Shown: positions 10,408 to 22,700 of the stretch, piece after piece
How positions within the stretch are numbered: the stretch's first letter is position 1
Layout: each line of letters starts with the position of its first letter
Assembly (NCBI GenBank): GCA_024362935.1
Contig: JANCRA010000011.1
Coordinates: forward strand, 9,541,501 to 9,605,500
Origin: Setophaga petechia
Lineage: Eukaryota > Chordata > Aves > Passeriformes > Parulidae
Direction: 5' to 3'
Length of the DNA: 64,000 nt
Notes under the pieces: generated by a model
What the model saw: only the letters and a program-made list of their open reading frames with translations
What the model was told of the DNA's origin: nothing
The model's database searches: none
Program-made: the position numbers and the translations under genes

Positions 10408-12157
10408 TACCCCAGTATAAGGTACAAAGGAATGATAAAACTGCAGATATACTGCATATATGGGTATCCAAGCTGAAAAAAATGAACTATACATTAACTG
10501 CCTAAACCAGCTGTGAAGCTTATCTGAGCATGTGAAAGAGTGACAATCTTTCTGTTCATCTGGGCTTGAACTCTTCTTGATGATGCCTTCCTGAATGCGC
10601 GATTTGGTTCCCTCTTTGACAGAATGGAAATTCTAGTCCTACATGTTAATAGAGCAATTGGAGAAACTGCACCAGGATCTGTGCTGAGGAAACTCAGCTT
10701 TACTTGACAACAATTGCTTACTCAGCAATGCATCCAGTCAATGCATTTTAAATAATTGTCTATTTATTTCTGCACTCTTTGGCTGGTGAGATTTTGTCAT
10801 GAGACAGGCCAGATGGCACAGACATCAACACCTGTGATTAAGAGAGAAATAAATGCTGCAGCATCATGGCTTACCCTGCGCTGTGCTTTTTTAAAATACC
10901 CTGTTGTCTGTGCTTATGGGTTCAGTATTTTCAAACTCTTAAAAGAACCCGTAAGTTTTGTAACATGACTCCTAGGAATCAATTTTAATTTCCTAATTTA
11001 GCTGATGACAGACTTTGGGAAGGGCTCTTCTAGGAGTCTCTTCTTATTGCACATAAAGAAAAGAATGGTTTTAATACAGCCAACCACAGAGCAAGGTTGA
11101 AACATCAGACTTAAAGGCAATCAGTGATGGAATTTTGTGAACACAGCCTCAGCTGATTTGCAACATCATGGAATCAATTACCAGATTCAATTTTCTACCA
11201 AATTTCTTCTTCCTTTTTAGGCAAATTGCAAATATCTCTTAAGATATTTTTCTTTATTTTGTTTAATTTTCCTAGAAAGCAGGCTGTGACATTGCCTCTG
11301 TCATAAGCCTTAAATAGTCATGCTTCAGACCATGAATGGGGAGGCAGGGGGGAGGACAGAAATTTGGAGGGGAAACCCACACTACCACTATTTACAGACA
11401 CCTCTAGATGAAAAATAAGGTTACCAATAAAAGCAAAACTTTATGGAATTGACTGATGGCACTGAGAAAAGAATTTGCAAGATCAAGGGAGTAAATAGTT
11501 GCAGTCCCTGAGTATATTTATTTCTAATTGAAAAACCTGAATATGAATGTTCCTTTTGAGTTCTAAAATCTGTATCTAAGAACCTACTATAGCACCAGCA
11601 CTTTAAAACACCTAAGTCGTTTACATTAGTATGCAAACTGTTTATTCAACTGAATGTACTACATATAGGATGTTTATATACCTTTTTCTGTTTATATAGG
11701 TTGTGATTTGGTTTAAGCAGAGAAGAACCAGCTAAAACTTACATGAGACAGTGTGTTGATAGTCTGGATTTTCTTTTCCCTTTAAATCTTCCTTAAATAG
11801 GTGTTCCTCTAGCCTCTGTAGATGACTTATAGCAGCAAATGCACAAATGAAATAATGTTTTGTTTTTCCTGTCAGCCTATACCTACAGGACTTCTGTGTC
11901 CTAGAAGTAGGATGTTTTACTTACTTACTTTCTGTAAGTATCTCTGGTAATGCTGTATCAGTCTAACATATGCCTTTGGCTGCTGACAACTTTCATTTCT
12001 CTATCACTTAGAGTGCTCATCCATGGCATAAAAATTCCCATCATACTGAACTCCATTATCTAAATGAGATGGAGCACAGAGAGAAACTTTAGTTTCTCCT
12101 TTTGTGTGTGCAGCTTTTAGGCAGTAATGTGGACACAATGAACTTATTGGAGCTGGG
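10408..12157. other. non-coding stretch with a G-rich run
   Basis: Mostly AT-rich. At 11338-11372 clustered G runs (GGGG, GG, GGGGGG, GG, GGAGGGG) could form a G-quadruplex on the plus strand. At 11876-11933 a 58-base exon-like segment has an acceptor (TTTTTCCTGTCAG) and a strong donor (GTAAGT), but the donor is half of a small local inverted repeat and no protein is recognised. Confidence 0.45.
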
Positions 12158-12189
12158 AGTAATGGTGTGAGATTGCTCACACCATTACT
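12158..12189. repeat. perfect 13-bp hairpin, 6-base loop
   Basis: AGTAATGGTGTGA (12158-12170) and TCACACCATTACT (12177-12189) are perfect reverse complements around GATTGC. Flanks do not pair. It is too short for a typical pre-miRNA and has no T run or gene context for a terminator role. Confidence 0.85.
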
Positions 12190-15100
12190 TTAGATGGAAA
12201 TTGAGTCTGTGCTGTCTGCACTGAAGTCTTCTTGAGGCTCTACTTTCTGCTTTATTTTAATTCTCTTTGCCTCAAGGATAATGAATATGGAAGTTTTCAA
12301 AGACCTTTCCAGCCAGCAGTCATTCCTTAGTCTCAGTTATGTAACACTAAGATTTTTGCCTTTGAGAAAGTTGTTTATTTATTTGCATTATTTTTCTAAT
12401 ATACTAATTATAAGTTACCCTGCGTGCCCTAACCCTCTGGAGCAATTATTTTAAAGCTGAAACCTAGTAGCAAGTGCTTTCATTTAATCAAATTTTCATT
12501 GTTCATACATTCCAAATTAAGAGCTTGATTCTCTCCTATTCATTTATACATTGCAACTCCAGGCTTTTCTTCGTAAGTGAGCTTTGGAGTTAATTTCAGC
12601 TCCTATCGCTTGCAGATGGAATTTTTCAATGCTGCCATTTTATGTTTGTATTCTTTTGTATTATGATCCCAACTGAAAAAAGTCAGATCCCATGACAATA
12701 TGTGCTAAGCTGACACAGACCATGGAGATAGTCCCAGGCCCCACCACCTTGAAATGCTGTAGCATGTCTCTTAAAACTGATAAAACAATGATAAAACAAT
12801 GTGCCTACCAGATAATAATATTTCAATAATTAGTTTTCCTGTCTGTGAGAACCCAGTCATACATCAAGATCCCATTGCCAGAAGAAAGAAGTCAAGAACA
12901 CTACAGAACCACATTTAAAATACAGTGAACTTAAGGTTGTTATCAGTTTGTGGCTAAGATTCAGACAATATGCATAGATATAAGAGCTAAGTAATAAGAA
13001 ATAGATAAATATGGGTAAAAATAATTATTTATCTAATACCCACAAATTGGTGCAAATGAAAGTGACCAAATTGCTTAGGAAAACAGGTCTTGCTCCTTGG
13101 CAAGCATATTAGCCAGCTCAGCTTCTTGGCTCTTACAGCATGGTGTGTCTCAAACTAGGAAATGAATTGCATCAGGAGACACAAATGACCACAATCCCAT
13201 CACTTTCGAAATAATATCTGTGATTCACCTTGACTTAGCATTGGTTGAGCATCTCCTTTTGTAAGTCACACCACACCCACTTACAAAAAAAGCAGCACAA
13301 TAAGCAATCTATAAATTATTCAGTTTAACTCTGTTACAAGGATAATATGAGTTATTATTCCTACTCTTATATTCTTGAATGATATCCAGGGTAGGAAACA
13401 GGTGTGTGTTTGTGCTTATTGTGGAGGAGATGGCAGAGAGGAGAATGAATACCCGGTCCATTCTAAATCCACAAAATAAAGGTAGCTCTGACAATTTGCA
13501 TTTTGCCTTGGATGGCATTTGAATATTTTTTGAGAAATGTAATCTGTTATACTTGATAGTGAGCTGTACATTCAAACAGATGCCCACTGTTAAGTTTTAT
13601 AGAGTTGGATTAAATGTGTTATGTCATGCAAGAAAGTGAAATTTTGAACTGTCAACACATTTCGTCCTTGCATCATCTCCTTGATATCCATTCTGAAGAT
13701 GAACACGGTTTAACAGATTGGAAATTCAGTTCAGTAAAAGAATATGGTGTGTGAACCCAATCTTTATTGTACTTTGTGAAAGACTTATAAATTTAGATAC
13801 ACTGAACCAATGATTTTGTTTCAAGATAGGTAAATTTCAAATTCTTTTACTGTTTTGCCTCCATTTGACATGACTTGTGAACGTAGAATTGACTCAAATG
13901 GACAGCTTCCCACAACTAGGATTAAGGTCCCTTGGCTACAGAAGAATAAGATAGGAGCTGAACAGATACTATATAAAGTGTGAAATCCATAACTTCAATG
14001 ATTTAAATACTACTGGCCCTGAAAGAATCAATTTCTCATCTGCTGATTGCAAACAGAAGCCCTTCTGGATTTGTATCCAGACCTAGATTACTTGTCTGGC
14101 CTTCAGAAGAAGGAAACAAATGCACAGAGAACAGGCAACTTAAAGTAAACAAAAAGGGAGAGAAAAGCTGGGTACATACCAGCTAACCAGGTATCATGGA
14201 AAGTAGGTTCTGCTCTTGATGGTACCAGGACTTGCAAGTTTATGATAGAAGAGTGCAATGCATTCAGTATAATATTCAGGATTTTAAATTCAGGTCTATG
14301 TACTCATGGGAGTGGAAGCAAGTAATCATAGAAGCACAGACAAATGGCATAGCACAGCAGTAACATAAGTGCTGCAGTGTTTAGTTCCCAAACAAAGTGA
14401 TCTAGAAGAGAATTCATCTTGGCTGCGCTCCTCGTTACAGGCAGACCGAAAGCAAAGGAGTATGGCACCTCGACAGCTCAAATCCCTTCATTGTCAACAG
14501 ATGTGAGCACAGCTGCTCACACAATACCAGTGTTGAAATGAGCACTCAAGCATGGGCTGACATGTGTTTAGGGCAGAGCAGGACATAGCGAGCACAGAAA
14601 TCAAACTGGGGGTTGGGAGAACAACACTTTCCGTTCACAGAAGGACTGATCATATGTTTAACAGGTTCAATCTGTTCTCATCCTCATATAGTAGCATAAC
14701 CACATGGCTTTGTTATCCTGGTGCAGCCTAGTCAAATGAAAGGGATTTTTCAAATTAGAACCATATTCCAATAGTTGCCTGTAATCCACAGCTTCACTTT
14801 CCTCTGTACCAAGATGCTTAAGGGCTGAATCCTTTCTGTGATACACAATATAATTTTGAGTTAGAGGCAGGAGAACACCAGGTTACCCTGGCTGTTGGGA
14901 GATACTTCCACAGATTCCCTTTTCCTCTATCACAGGGAATTTGGATTTTTCCATTTAGTACAGAAATATGTCTCTTGCAAGATCTGGTTTAATAGAGTGG
15001 TTGTGCCCATTACCTTGTTGTAACAGTAAAGAGAAAAAAGAAAACTTGTGCTCATAAGGGTTTTTAACTTGTGGGTAAATGCTTTTATAGGCATTAAATA

Positions 15101-15304
15101 TATGTAGGTTTTTTACCGAGCCTTTCTTCTGTCCCAGTACTACTCCTGAGATTTACCTTCCTCCAGCCCTACTCACAATGGCTCTAGCCATACACTCTCT
15201 TGCTTCTGAGCCATCTTCCAAAGCAAAGTCTCATGCAGGATCTTCTCTCCTTAAACTTCATGTTTCTAGTTTATTAGGAACTGCTTCATCCTGCCATGGT
15301 AAGA
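12190..15304. other. non-coding stretch, small tandem duplication only
   Basis: AT-rich. The 11-mer GATAAAACAAT is tandemly duplicated at 12779-12800. The ORF at 13309-13587 (minus, 92 codons) has no recognisable domain. No repeat family was recognised in the rest. Confidence 0.5.
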
Positions 15305-15355
15305 AATACTTCACAAAGAGTGAAGTATTCACAAAGAGTGCATCACTGCACTCTT
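15305..15355. repeat. two adjacent perfect hairpins sharing a duplicated unit
   Basis: The first is AATACTTCAC (15305-15314) / GTGAAGTATT (15320-15329), loop AAAGA. The second is AAGAGTGCA (15334-15342) / TGCACTCTT (15347-15355), loop TCAC. The unit TCACAAAGAGTG also occurs twice as a direct repeat across the pair. Confidence 0.8.
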
Positions 15356-15699
15356 AATATGTAGTAATCATAAAGTGAATTTTTCCTATGTGCTGTAGCT
15401 GTTCTCTGAAGATTTGAAAATACATCATACACACCTTTCATTGCCCCCTGTTTTACCACAACCCCTTCCCATTGGTAAGAACTTAAATTATTCCTTTTGC
15501 AGATGGCATAAAAAATTTCAGTGACAGCTTTTAAAATTTGATAAGCCTGACATTGTCTACCAAAATTCCTATTAAGAAATAAAAATAAATAGCCTGTCTC
15601 ACTGCATGATTTAGCTCCCTTATTCATAAATATCTGCATACTTTTGTTCTTGAATATGAAGCTGGATGTATAACTTAAAGCACTTAAATTTAACTTTGT
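15356..15699. other. non-coding, inside a chance 145-codon minus frame
   Basis: The frame 15343-15780 on the minus strand starts inside a MIR-like SINE fragment and ends beside a hairpin. It has no recognisable domain and is best explained as chance openness in AT-rich DNA. Confidence 0.5.
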
Positions 15700-15780
15700 T
15701 GCAGGGACTTTGCTCAAGGTGATATAACAATTAAGTGGCAGAATTGGAAACAGACCCAGGTCTTCTAGTTCCCACAACAC
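15700..15780 (-). mobile_element. MIR / CORE-SINE-like fragment
   Basis: On the plus strand the run TTTGCTCAAGGTGATATAAC, TTAAGTGGCAGAATTGG, ACAGACCCAGGTC follows the reverse complement of the MIR consensus, with landmarks CTTGCCCAAGGTCACACAGC, AGTGGCAGAGCTGGG and ACCCAGGTCT in the same order and spacing. MIRs are tRNA-derived SINEs of amniote age, so a short, diverged fragment is the expected state in a bird. Confidence 0.6.
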
Positions 15781-16874
15781 AGAAAAATCACTGGCTCATA
15801 CTACTTCCTCCCAGGGTCAATCTATATTTAATGTGAACATTGTATCATTCAAAGAAAAAATAAATGGTTCCAAAACTTAACATGCATAATTTAGTTTACA
15901 CAAAATTGACACTTTTCCTCAACAGAGTATAAAATCTGCACAAGTATTCACAAGTGCTCTGAATGCTGTAAAAATTAGAAGCTAAAATATGGTTGAATTT
16001 CAAAGGGAAATGATTTTTGAGCACATTTCATGGACATATATTAGTGGAAAATTCAGAGCTGATTCTTCAACTTATATAATCACAAGGAGAGTTTTATCTG
16101 ATATAATTTGGCACAATATTCACCCTATTATTTTTCTATCCAAGTAATTCTTCTGAAAAAATCAAATTATTGATAAAAATAATATTTTTTTAAAAATAAC
16201 AGTTTTAAAATAAAAGTAATCTATCATAATATTTTGGATAATAAATTATTTGAATACATTTTCTAATTCACTTCTGTAATGATACAAAATTACATCATAT
16301 TATTACACATTTAATTCAGCCCATTGAAACTTACTTTATTAAATCAAAGTTATAGCAAAGAATTTCAATAAAATAATAGTGAGAAAATGGCATAACCCTG
16401 GCTATAGATGGTATTTAATTTTACCCATGCAAGAGTTTTCTTCTGAATCTGATTTTTTTTCTGGAAGAAGTCTTTTTGTGAATCCCTAATACATAATAAA
16501 TAGAAATAATAAGTAAATAGAAAGTGACTGCTAATTATTCTGAGATATGGCTGAGAATATTTCCTCAGACTTCTTGAAAAGCAATGTTACTGCCACACTC
16601 TTACAATGCACCATTTGATTGCTTAGGTTAGTATATTTCAGAAGTTCTTAGGATTTTCTAGGTTTGGCACGTTTGTTTAAAAAAATGGGAAAAACCAACA
16701 ACATGATTGTCAGTATTCATAATGACATGAAAATCACTTTCAGCTTGTTGAAATATCTGCTGAGTTTTTCTCCACTTTAGTCATTCTACTAAACTCTGTG
16801 TTATCTCACCAGCTGAGCCCGAGAGAACAAAACAGGCTAGTAACAAAATGATGCCCTAACATTTACATTTCAAA
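15781..16874. other. very AT-rich non-coding stretch
   Basis: Long A/T-dominated sequence, especially 16080-16400, with no ORF of note and no recognised repeat. Confidence 0.55.
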
Positions 16875-17060
16875 GGAGCTTTACAAAGAGCAAACTTCTC
16901 ATACTTAATGCCACTGATTTATTACTCCTTAAGAAGTCATCTTATGCCCCAATCCTTATTATTCATGGACTTGTGAGGAAACCCAATATATTCAAAGAGG
17001 CTCCAAGTACATGAAGTAAATTGCAGCATCAAAGCTCTGAACTCAATGAAATTGCTCTAT
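16875..17060 (-). mobile_element. possible MIR-like SINE fragment
   Basis: The plus-strand order AGCTTTACAAAGAGC, CTCATACTTAATGCC, TTATTATTCATGGACTTGTG, GAGGAAACCC, CAAAGAGGCTCCAAGTA, AATTGCAGCATCAAAGCTC, TGAACTCA parallels the reverse-complement MIR order (GCTTTACA, TCTCATTTAATCC, ATTATTATCCCCATTTTACA, GAGGAAACTGAGG, CAGAGAGGTTAAGT, AGTGGCAGAGCTGGG, GAACCCA). Identity is low, so it could be coincidence. Confidence 0.35.
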
Positions 17061-17957
17061 GCACGAAGTCATTATCATGTGTTTGCAGGGCAGTGATCTT
17101 TATGAGCATGTAGGACACTGTGATCTTGCCTTTGATTTATCCAAAGGCCTTGCTAATTTCCAACAATACGCCATAGGTCCAAAAGGATCAATAGCTTGTG
17201 TTAGGAGTTTGTAGGATGTGCAACAAAATGTGCCACCAAAGGGAATTAGGAGATTAAAGAAATCAGATAGTAGCAAAATTCAAAAAGTCATCAGGGAATT
17301 TTAAAATATTATGGAAATAAAATTTTATTCAGTCAAAAAAGTGTGAGAGAAGACCAAACAATGGAATATGAAATAATGTCTTCAGGTATCGGTCTGCCAA
17401 GGCTGGTACCAATGGGGAATTTTTTTCTTGACTTAAATGGTAGCAGAAGCAAGTTCTTTTAACTTTGGAAATTATCTGATCTAAATTGTGTTTGACAGTT
17501 GAATAAAGATCTTGTAGATATCTGACCCAATTATTTAATGCCTGTGGTGTTCCATTTACATGTCAAAGTACATGGGATACCACAATTGAGTGTTCTGTGG
17601 GGAGGACCTTTCTACTGTGAGGATAAACTCATGCTTTGCTCAAATTACCTTTCCCAGAAAGTGATATGTGAGAGTCAGTTTAATATGACCTTCACTTTTT
17701 AATCAGCAAATCAGGGAAGGACTGAAGGAGCTCAATGTTGAGCTTGGTTAAAAAAGCATATTGATGGAATGCCAAACTACTACGATAAAATAGAAAAGAA
17801 GACCTTCCAAGAAGAACATGCATATATTTTGTGTATGTAGTCTGCAGCAGAATTAAACATTTGGATACTAAATGGAAAGGCAATTACTATTTAAACATGT
17901 GAGAAAAAAAATTTTGGGAGTTTCCATCTACCTTTCCAGTAGACACCTCTCAAAAGT
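17061..17957. other. non-coding stretch, nothing recognised
   Basis: AT-rich. A 63-codon minus frame (17692-17883) has no domain. Confidence 0.5.
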
Positions 17958-18081
17958 TCACTGCTTTTCAAATGCATCATTGAAATGATGAGACAAAATT
18001 ATTTAAAATAGAAAGAGAGGTTTCTATTTTAATAATTGTGTCTCATTATTTTCTGAATATGATGCCTTCAAGAATGTATTT
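17958..18081. repeat. long imperfect palindrome, ~60-base arms, GAGAGG loop
   Basis: The centre is a perfect 12-bp hairpin, TTAAAATAGAAA (18003-18014) and TTTCTATTTTAA (18021-18032), around GAGAGG. Moving outward, AATTAT/TAATTG, GAGACA/TGTCTC (17990-17995 with 18039-18044), ATGATG-rich segments, GCATCAT/ATGATGC and finally a TTCAAATGC / GCCTTCAAG pair continue the complementarity with single mismatches and small indels. The fold is a near-continuous stem of about 45 to 60 bp with a tiny loop. It could be a palindromic MITE, a hairpin RNA precursor or a template-switch product. No family is recognised. Confidence 0.6.
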
Positions 18082-19136
18082 AGCCTTAAACAGAACATTT
18101 AAGTACATGCTGAGGTAAAGCCCTTTGACTTTTGAAAGATCCTTCATGTAGTTTCTGTTGCTTAGTTATGAAGTTGGTTTTCCCTTGCCTACATGAGAAG
18201 TTTCAAAACTTAGTGTTGCATCATGCTGGAGAAAGCTGACTATCCGACATAAGAGTTCTGGTTGTGTCTTGCTTCACATCTTCCTCACAACCATTTATTA
18301 GCATTCGTAGAAGTCAAATACATGATGATGTAAAATACAGTCCTTTGTTTACACTAGCATGAATAACTTCTATGCCATTTTTACATATACTTAGCTAAAA
18401 TTTAAACATGGGGTCCAAAATGCTAGACACTGGAGGATCAGGATTTGGAATTGTAAAGTTTACTGGGACAAAGACCTTTTGATGGAAATGAGTAAGATTG
18501 TTTCATTAAAAATTTTCATATAGGGTGCATCATAAGTCTCTAGTGAGATCTCAACTCCTTAGCATACTAGCTAATGAATAAAACACACTTCCAATGCTCT
18601 TCAAAGAGCAACAGAAGTGTTAATGAACATTTCCCAAAAAAAAATCAAAACATGGAAAGTCTAGAAAAACTTTTATTCCAAACTCTTTCTGAACTTGAAA
18701 ATGTTCCAGGCAGTTCCTGCACAAACTGTTAAATAAAAGTTCCTGCAGCAAAGTTAAGTAGAACATTTTTTCAGCTACAAGAAATAAATGTTAATAATTC
18801 CTCAGTTCTTGCTCTAAAATGCTTATCTAGCTTCAGCTAAATTCTTAACTTGTACAGAATTTCTTCTGACAATTACTAGTTATCTTTTGGAAGTCAAAGA
18901 TACATATTTATTTCACAGTTTGCCCCTTATACAGGTCCAGTGAGCTCTAAAGATTCTGAGATTGAGCGATAAAGATATAGAGGGATAGATTTCCAGCTAT
19001 TTTTGGTGCAACTACATTGATTTACATCTGCAGAGGACTTTTACTCCCCTCAGGTTTTATTTCTGACTGCTTTGTAAAACCCTACATATCATAAAACACT
19101 TGCAACACACCATACATGAAAACATAACCTTTCTTA
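18082..19136. other. non-coding stretch, nothing recognised
   Basis: AT-rich, short chance frames only. Confidence 0.5.
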
Positions 19137-19784
19137 TCAGAGGCAATAAAGATATCTATAGAATATAGTTGTTCTGCTTAAGATAAAACAAAGAATAATT
19201 TGTAATTGTATGGTTAGCAATGTTGTTGCTATTCTCACACAGGAGGTCGAACTGTCCAGGGATGAGGCAGAATTTGACTGAAGATTTTGCAGCCCGTTCA
19301 AAGGAGGCTGAGCGTGAGAAATTGAAAACAACTCCCCTTCTGCAGACCCAAGCAACAATCCTAATTGGATCTCACTCCAAGCATGCATTGCCTGAGCTCT
19401 TAGGAAATCCCAACAGAGCCTTCTACCAAACACCTGCTTGGCTCTGGGGGAACTGCCCTTACACCAGGGAGGTTCTGTGCCTGCCAGCTGGCAGCCACAC
19501 AGGCCCTGGGCCTGTCTCATTAATGGTGCCGGGGACCCTCCCACAGCGGAGGGTCCAGCCCAGCCTCTGCTGGCTCTCTCCAACGCCTCAGAAAGGGTCT
19601 GCTGAAAGGAGCTTCTCCTGTCAGAAGTGGAGCTGCACATGTCTTGTTGGGAAGTTGGGATCCCTGCTCTGAAGCTGTCAAGCACCTCCTGGACAGGCAG
19701 AAGCCGAGTGCCCAACTGAAGCAGTGCTCTCAACAAGCAGAATGCCTTAGCAACAGCAGCAATCCACAAAAGTAGCAATTCCAC
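19137..19784 (-). other. longest ORF of the window (215 codons), no recognised product
   Basis: This frame lies in a GC-richer patch (about 19240-19780) and overlaps a 150-codon plus frame (19220-19672), again suggesting few stops because of composition. The product starts with a short hydrophobic stretch (Met-Glu-Leu-Leu-Leu-Leu-Trp-Ile-Ala-Ala-Val-Ala), has a low-complexity middle and ends hydrophobic in AT-rich DNA. No domain, Kozak-supported upstream exon or promoter is apparent. A 9-bp hairpin GGACCCTCC/GGAGGGTCC (19533-19541 and 19548-19556) lies within. Alternatives are chance ORF, lncRNA exon or an old repeat I do not recognise. Confidence 0.15.
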
Positions 19785-22700
19785 CTGAAGGTGCCCTTTG
19801 CAAGTGTTTAAACATCAAATAGAAAATGAATATCATATATTAAAAATAAAAATCATGCAGCAATTGTGCTCCATTTTGTTGTATCAGGACAAATTTCTCA
19901 CCATTTTCCCAAAAATGGAAAGATAAATGTACACAATTATTCCTTCCTGTTCAGAAAATGACAGATTTGTAGGTCATACAGCTTTAGCAATGGCTTTCAC
20001 ACTTACAGCATGATTAGAGCAAGAGGCAGCAGGCCTGCCCTTGCCACAAAGATGGCTATGAGTTGGACTGTTACAAATAGCCAAGTGCCTTATGATGTTT
20101 TATTAATATGCTAGCACAAGAAGAAAACAGAGAATAGACAAAAGAGCTGAGTCTGTTCCACTTCATGGGAAACATGGGAAACCACCAAGCAGAAAACAAA
20201 GGACACCTCAAGCTCCCTCCCTTTAAAATATTTCCCAATTAAAATGTTAAGCAAATACCATTGGGTTCAGACTGTTTACACAAGGCTGGTCTTGTCAAAG
20301 AATAAATGCTGGCAGAGCAGGCAAGAAAATGCCAAACTCTCTCATCTTCTTTATACCTGTAAAAAACTGCATAATTAATAGAACGGCAACTTTAGACAGG
20401 CCCCAAGGGCTGGAACTGCCAAATCATTTTGACCCCTCTCTGTCATGCCTACCTCCGAAAGGCAAAACTTCTAATTTCTTAACCAGTTTATCCTTAATCC
20501 TACAGTGCCTAAATTAGTTTTCATCAGTTACACTCCCCTAGCTCTTATATGAATGGTGCTGTGCCATGCCTAGAAATCCCTGGCTGTCCAAGCCCAAGCA
20601 CCAGGGAGGCAGCACTCCTGAGTCTCCCCACACCTGAAGCATGGACAGCTGGCACTGCAGAGCTCAGAGCCCTGCTCTCCCAGCCTGTGCTCCATGCCTG
20701 CAGGGGATGCTGCACACTTGCCATCCTCACAGGTTTCATCCAGCTTGTCTAGTCTCAGGAGTCCAGCTCAAGACCCAGTTGGCTTGCTTTCTCTGGACAT
20801 GCTGGGGCTCCTAGACACCATTGGGAAATTAATTTCAACCTGCAGTCTTAAGGCCGAAAGAATAATTTTAAGAATATAGACCAAAAAAGACGCTTAGAGG
20901 GACCACAGTGTCAAGGCAAAAGAGCTCCATCAAAAACATGGGAGAAAGATCCAACTGCATTTATTTGCCCTTGAGAGAACCACACACTACAACAGCTAGG
21001 TTCTCCTCCTACAGCACTGCTGCTGCCATCCCAGTGCAGATTTCAGCCTGCTCTCCATATTTCAGGGCAAACTGGTGTATTACAAATGAATTTGGTGCTG
21101 GATTGTACACTGATCATTAATAAACATACAAAACAGTGTATATATGTCTATAGAAATAAATTGTCTCTGCAACTACCCTTCTATAAATACTTGAGAGTTT
21201 AAAAAAAAATCATTATAGACTAATAACAGTTGAAGGATTTTCTTTAGATTAAGTGTAGGGCTCTCTTTACCAACCCAGTGCATGAGGAATGCTGACAAAC
21301 CCTAAAACTCCAGGGCTGGTAAGCAGTTACAAAAGATAATCAGAATTTAAACACCTTAGCTTTTGAATATTCATACAGCTCAGTAAATATTATGCATTTA
21401 TTAAAAATCTATTGCCATACTTCCCAGAGGCAGAGGACATACAATGCCTGGCTGGTTTAATCAGCTTCCCTACAAATGAATGGTTTCTTAAAAATGCAGA
21501 GTCAGTATTTCCTCTCAAGACATCACCAGGCAAGCTGACCTCTTTAAACACTGTTTATTATAGTAAGTCTGTACTGGCCCAGTAGCCCAACTCTCTCCTT
21601 AGACAATTAAACCATGCATATAATAGGTTTCCCTTGAAGGCTCTGTGAAAGGTTGAGAATTATAAGTGGAGATCTTAACAGCATCTTTCAGCTGTGTTCT
21701 GTGTCTCATTCCCAAATCAAATTTTTTCCCCAAGATATGTTCCCATGTTCTCTCGCTGTCTCAGGTAGAAACAGAATCTAATGACTGGGTACTATGCTAG
21801 TCTTAGCTCTTTAGCTAATATCGTTAGAGCTAACATTCAGTGATATTTGCTGTTGAAATATTTAAGGGAAAAAGCCAATGGCTTTGGGATGTTTTACCAA
21901 ATTTTTCATGCTTGTGTCAAAAAATAACATTGTTTAACTTGATCATCTGGTTTCTGTGTTTTATCTCAGCAGTAAAACAAAAGGGATTGCCTGAAAGTCT
22001 CTTTGGAAAATAGATGAAAAAAGCGAAACAAAAAAAAAAAAATCTTGATATTTTCTTTTAGTATCATAAATTAATTCAGTGTAACAGCAAAATATTTACA
22101 TCAAAGGAGCCCAACTTGTGTCCACAGGTTTAGATTTTCATATTTGATGGACTCCATGTCTTACTTAGGCTTTTCAAAAAGTTTAATTTTGATTTTCTGA
22201 GTAAATTTAACATAAATTCAGTGAGATATTTTAGTAATACATTCTGCTATTAATAACTTCTTTAAAAACACTTGTCTGCAAGTCTAAAGGCTACTTTCAG
22301 CTCAAAAGCTTTAATGTTTATCAAACAGGAAAATACTAATTTTAAGAGATATTATTTAATTTGAGAAGAAGAATTCTTTCTTAGCAAGTGTGGTTGCCAT
22401 TCTTACCAATCACCAAGGTATTTGGATGGTCCAGTTATAAATTTAACCCTGTAACTTTCCTTATTAATTTGTTTTTGTTTAATTTTATTTTACACCATTA
22501 CTTTTACATCCTCTTGTCTTAAACCTGTCTTCTTCATGTTTAAATAACTCAGTTTCCTTAGAAATAATATCTACTAGATATTAAATCTGACAACAAATAT
22601 TTATTTGGGTTTTCTTTCAGATGTGTCCTGGCTTGTTAGAAAGCATCCCAAAATGAGTCAGAGTGAAGATCAGGGTAATTTGAAGTAATTTTCTTTTATT

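Noticed and set aside
15343..15780. 145-codon minus ORF
   Set aside because: Its start lies in a MIR-like SINE fragment and its end in a hairpin. No domain.
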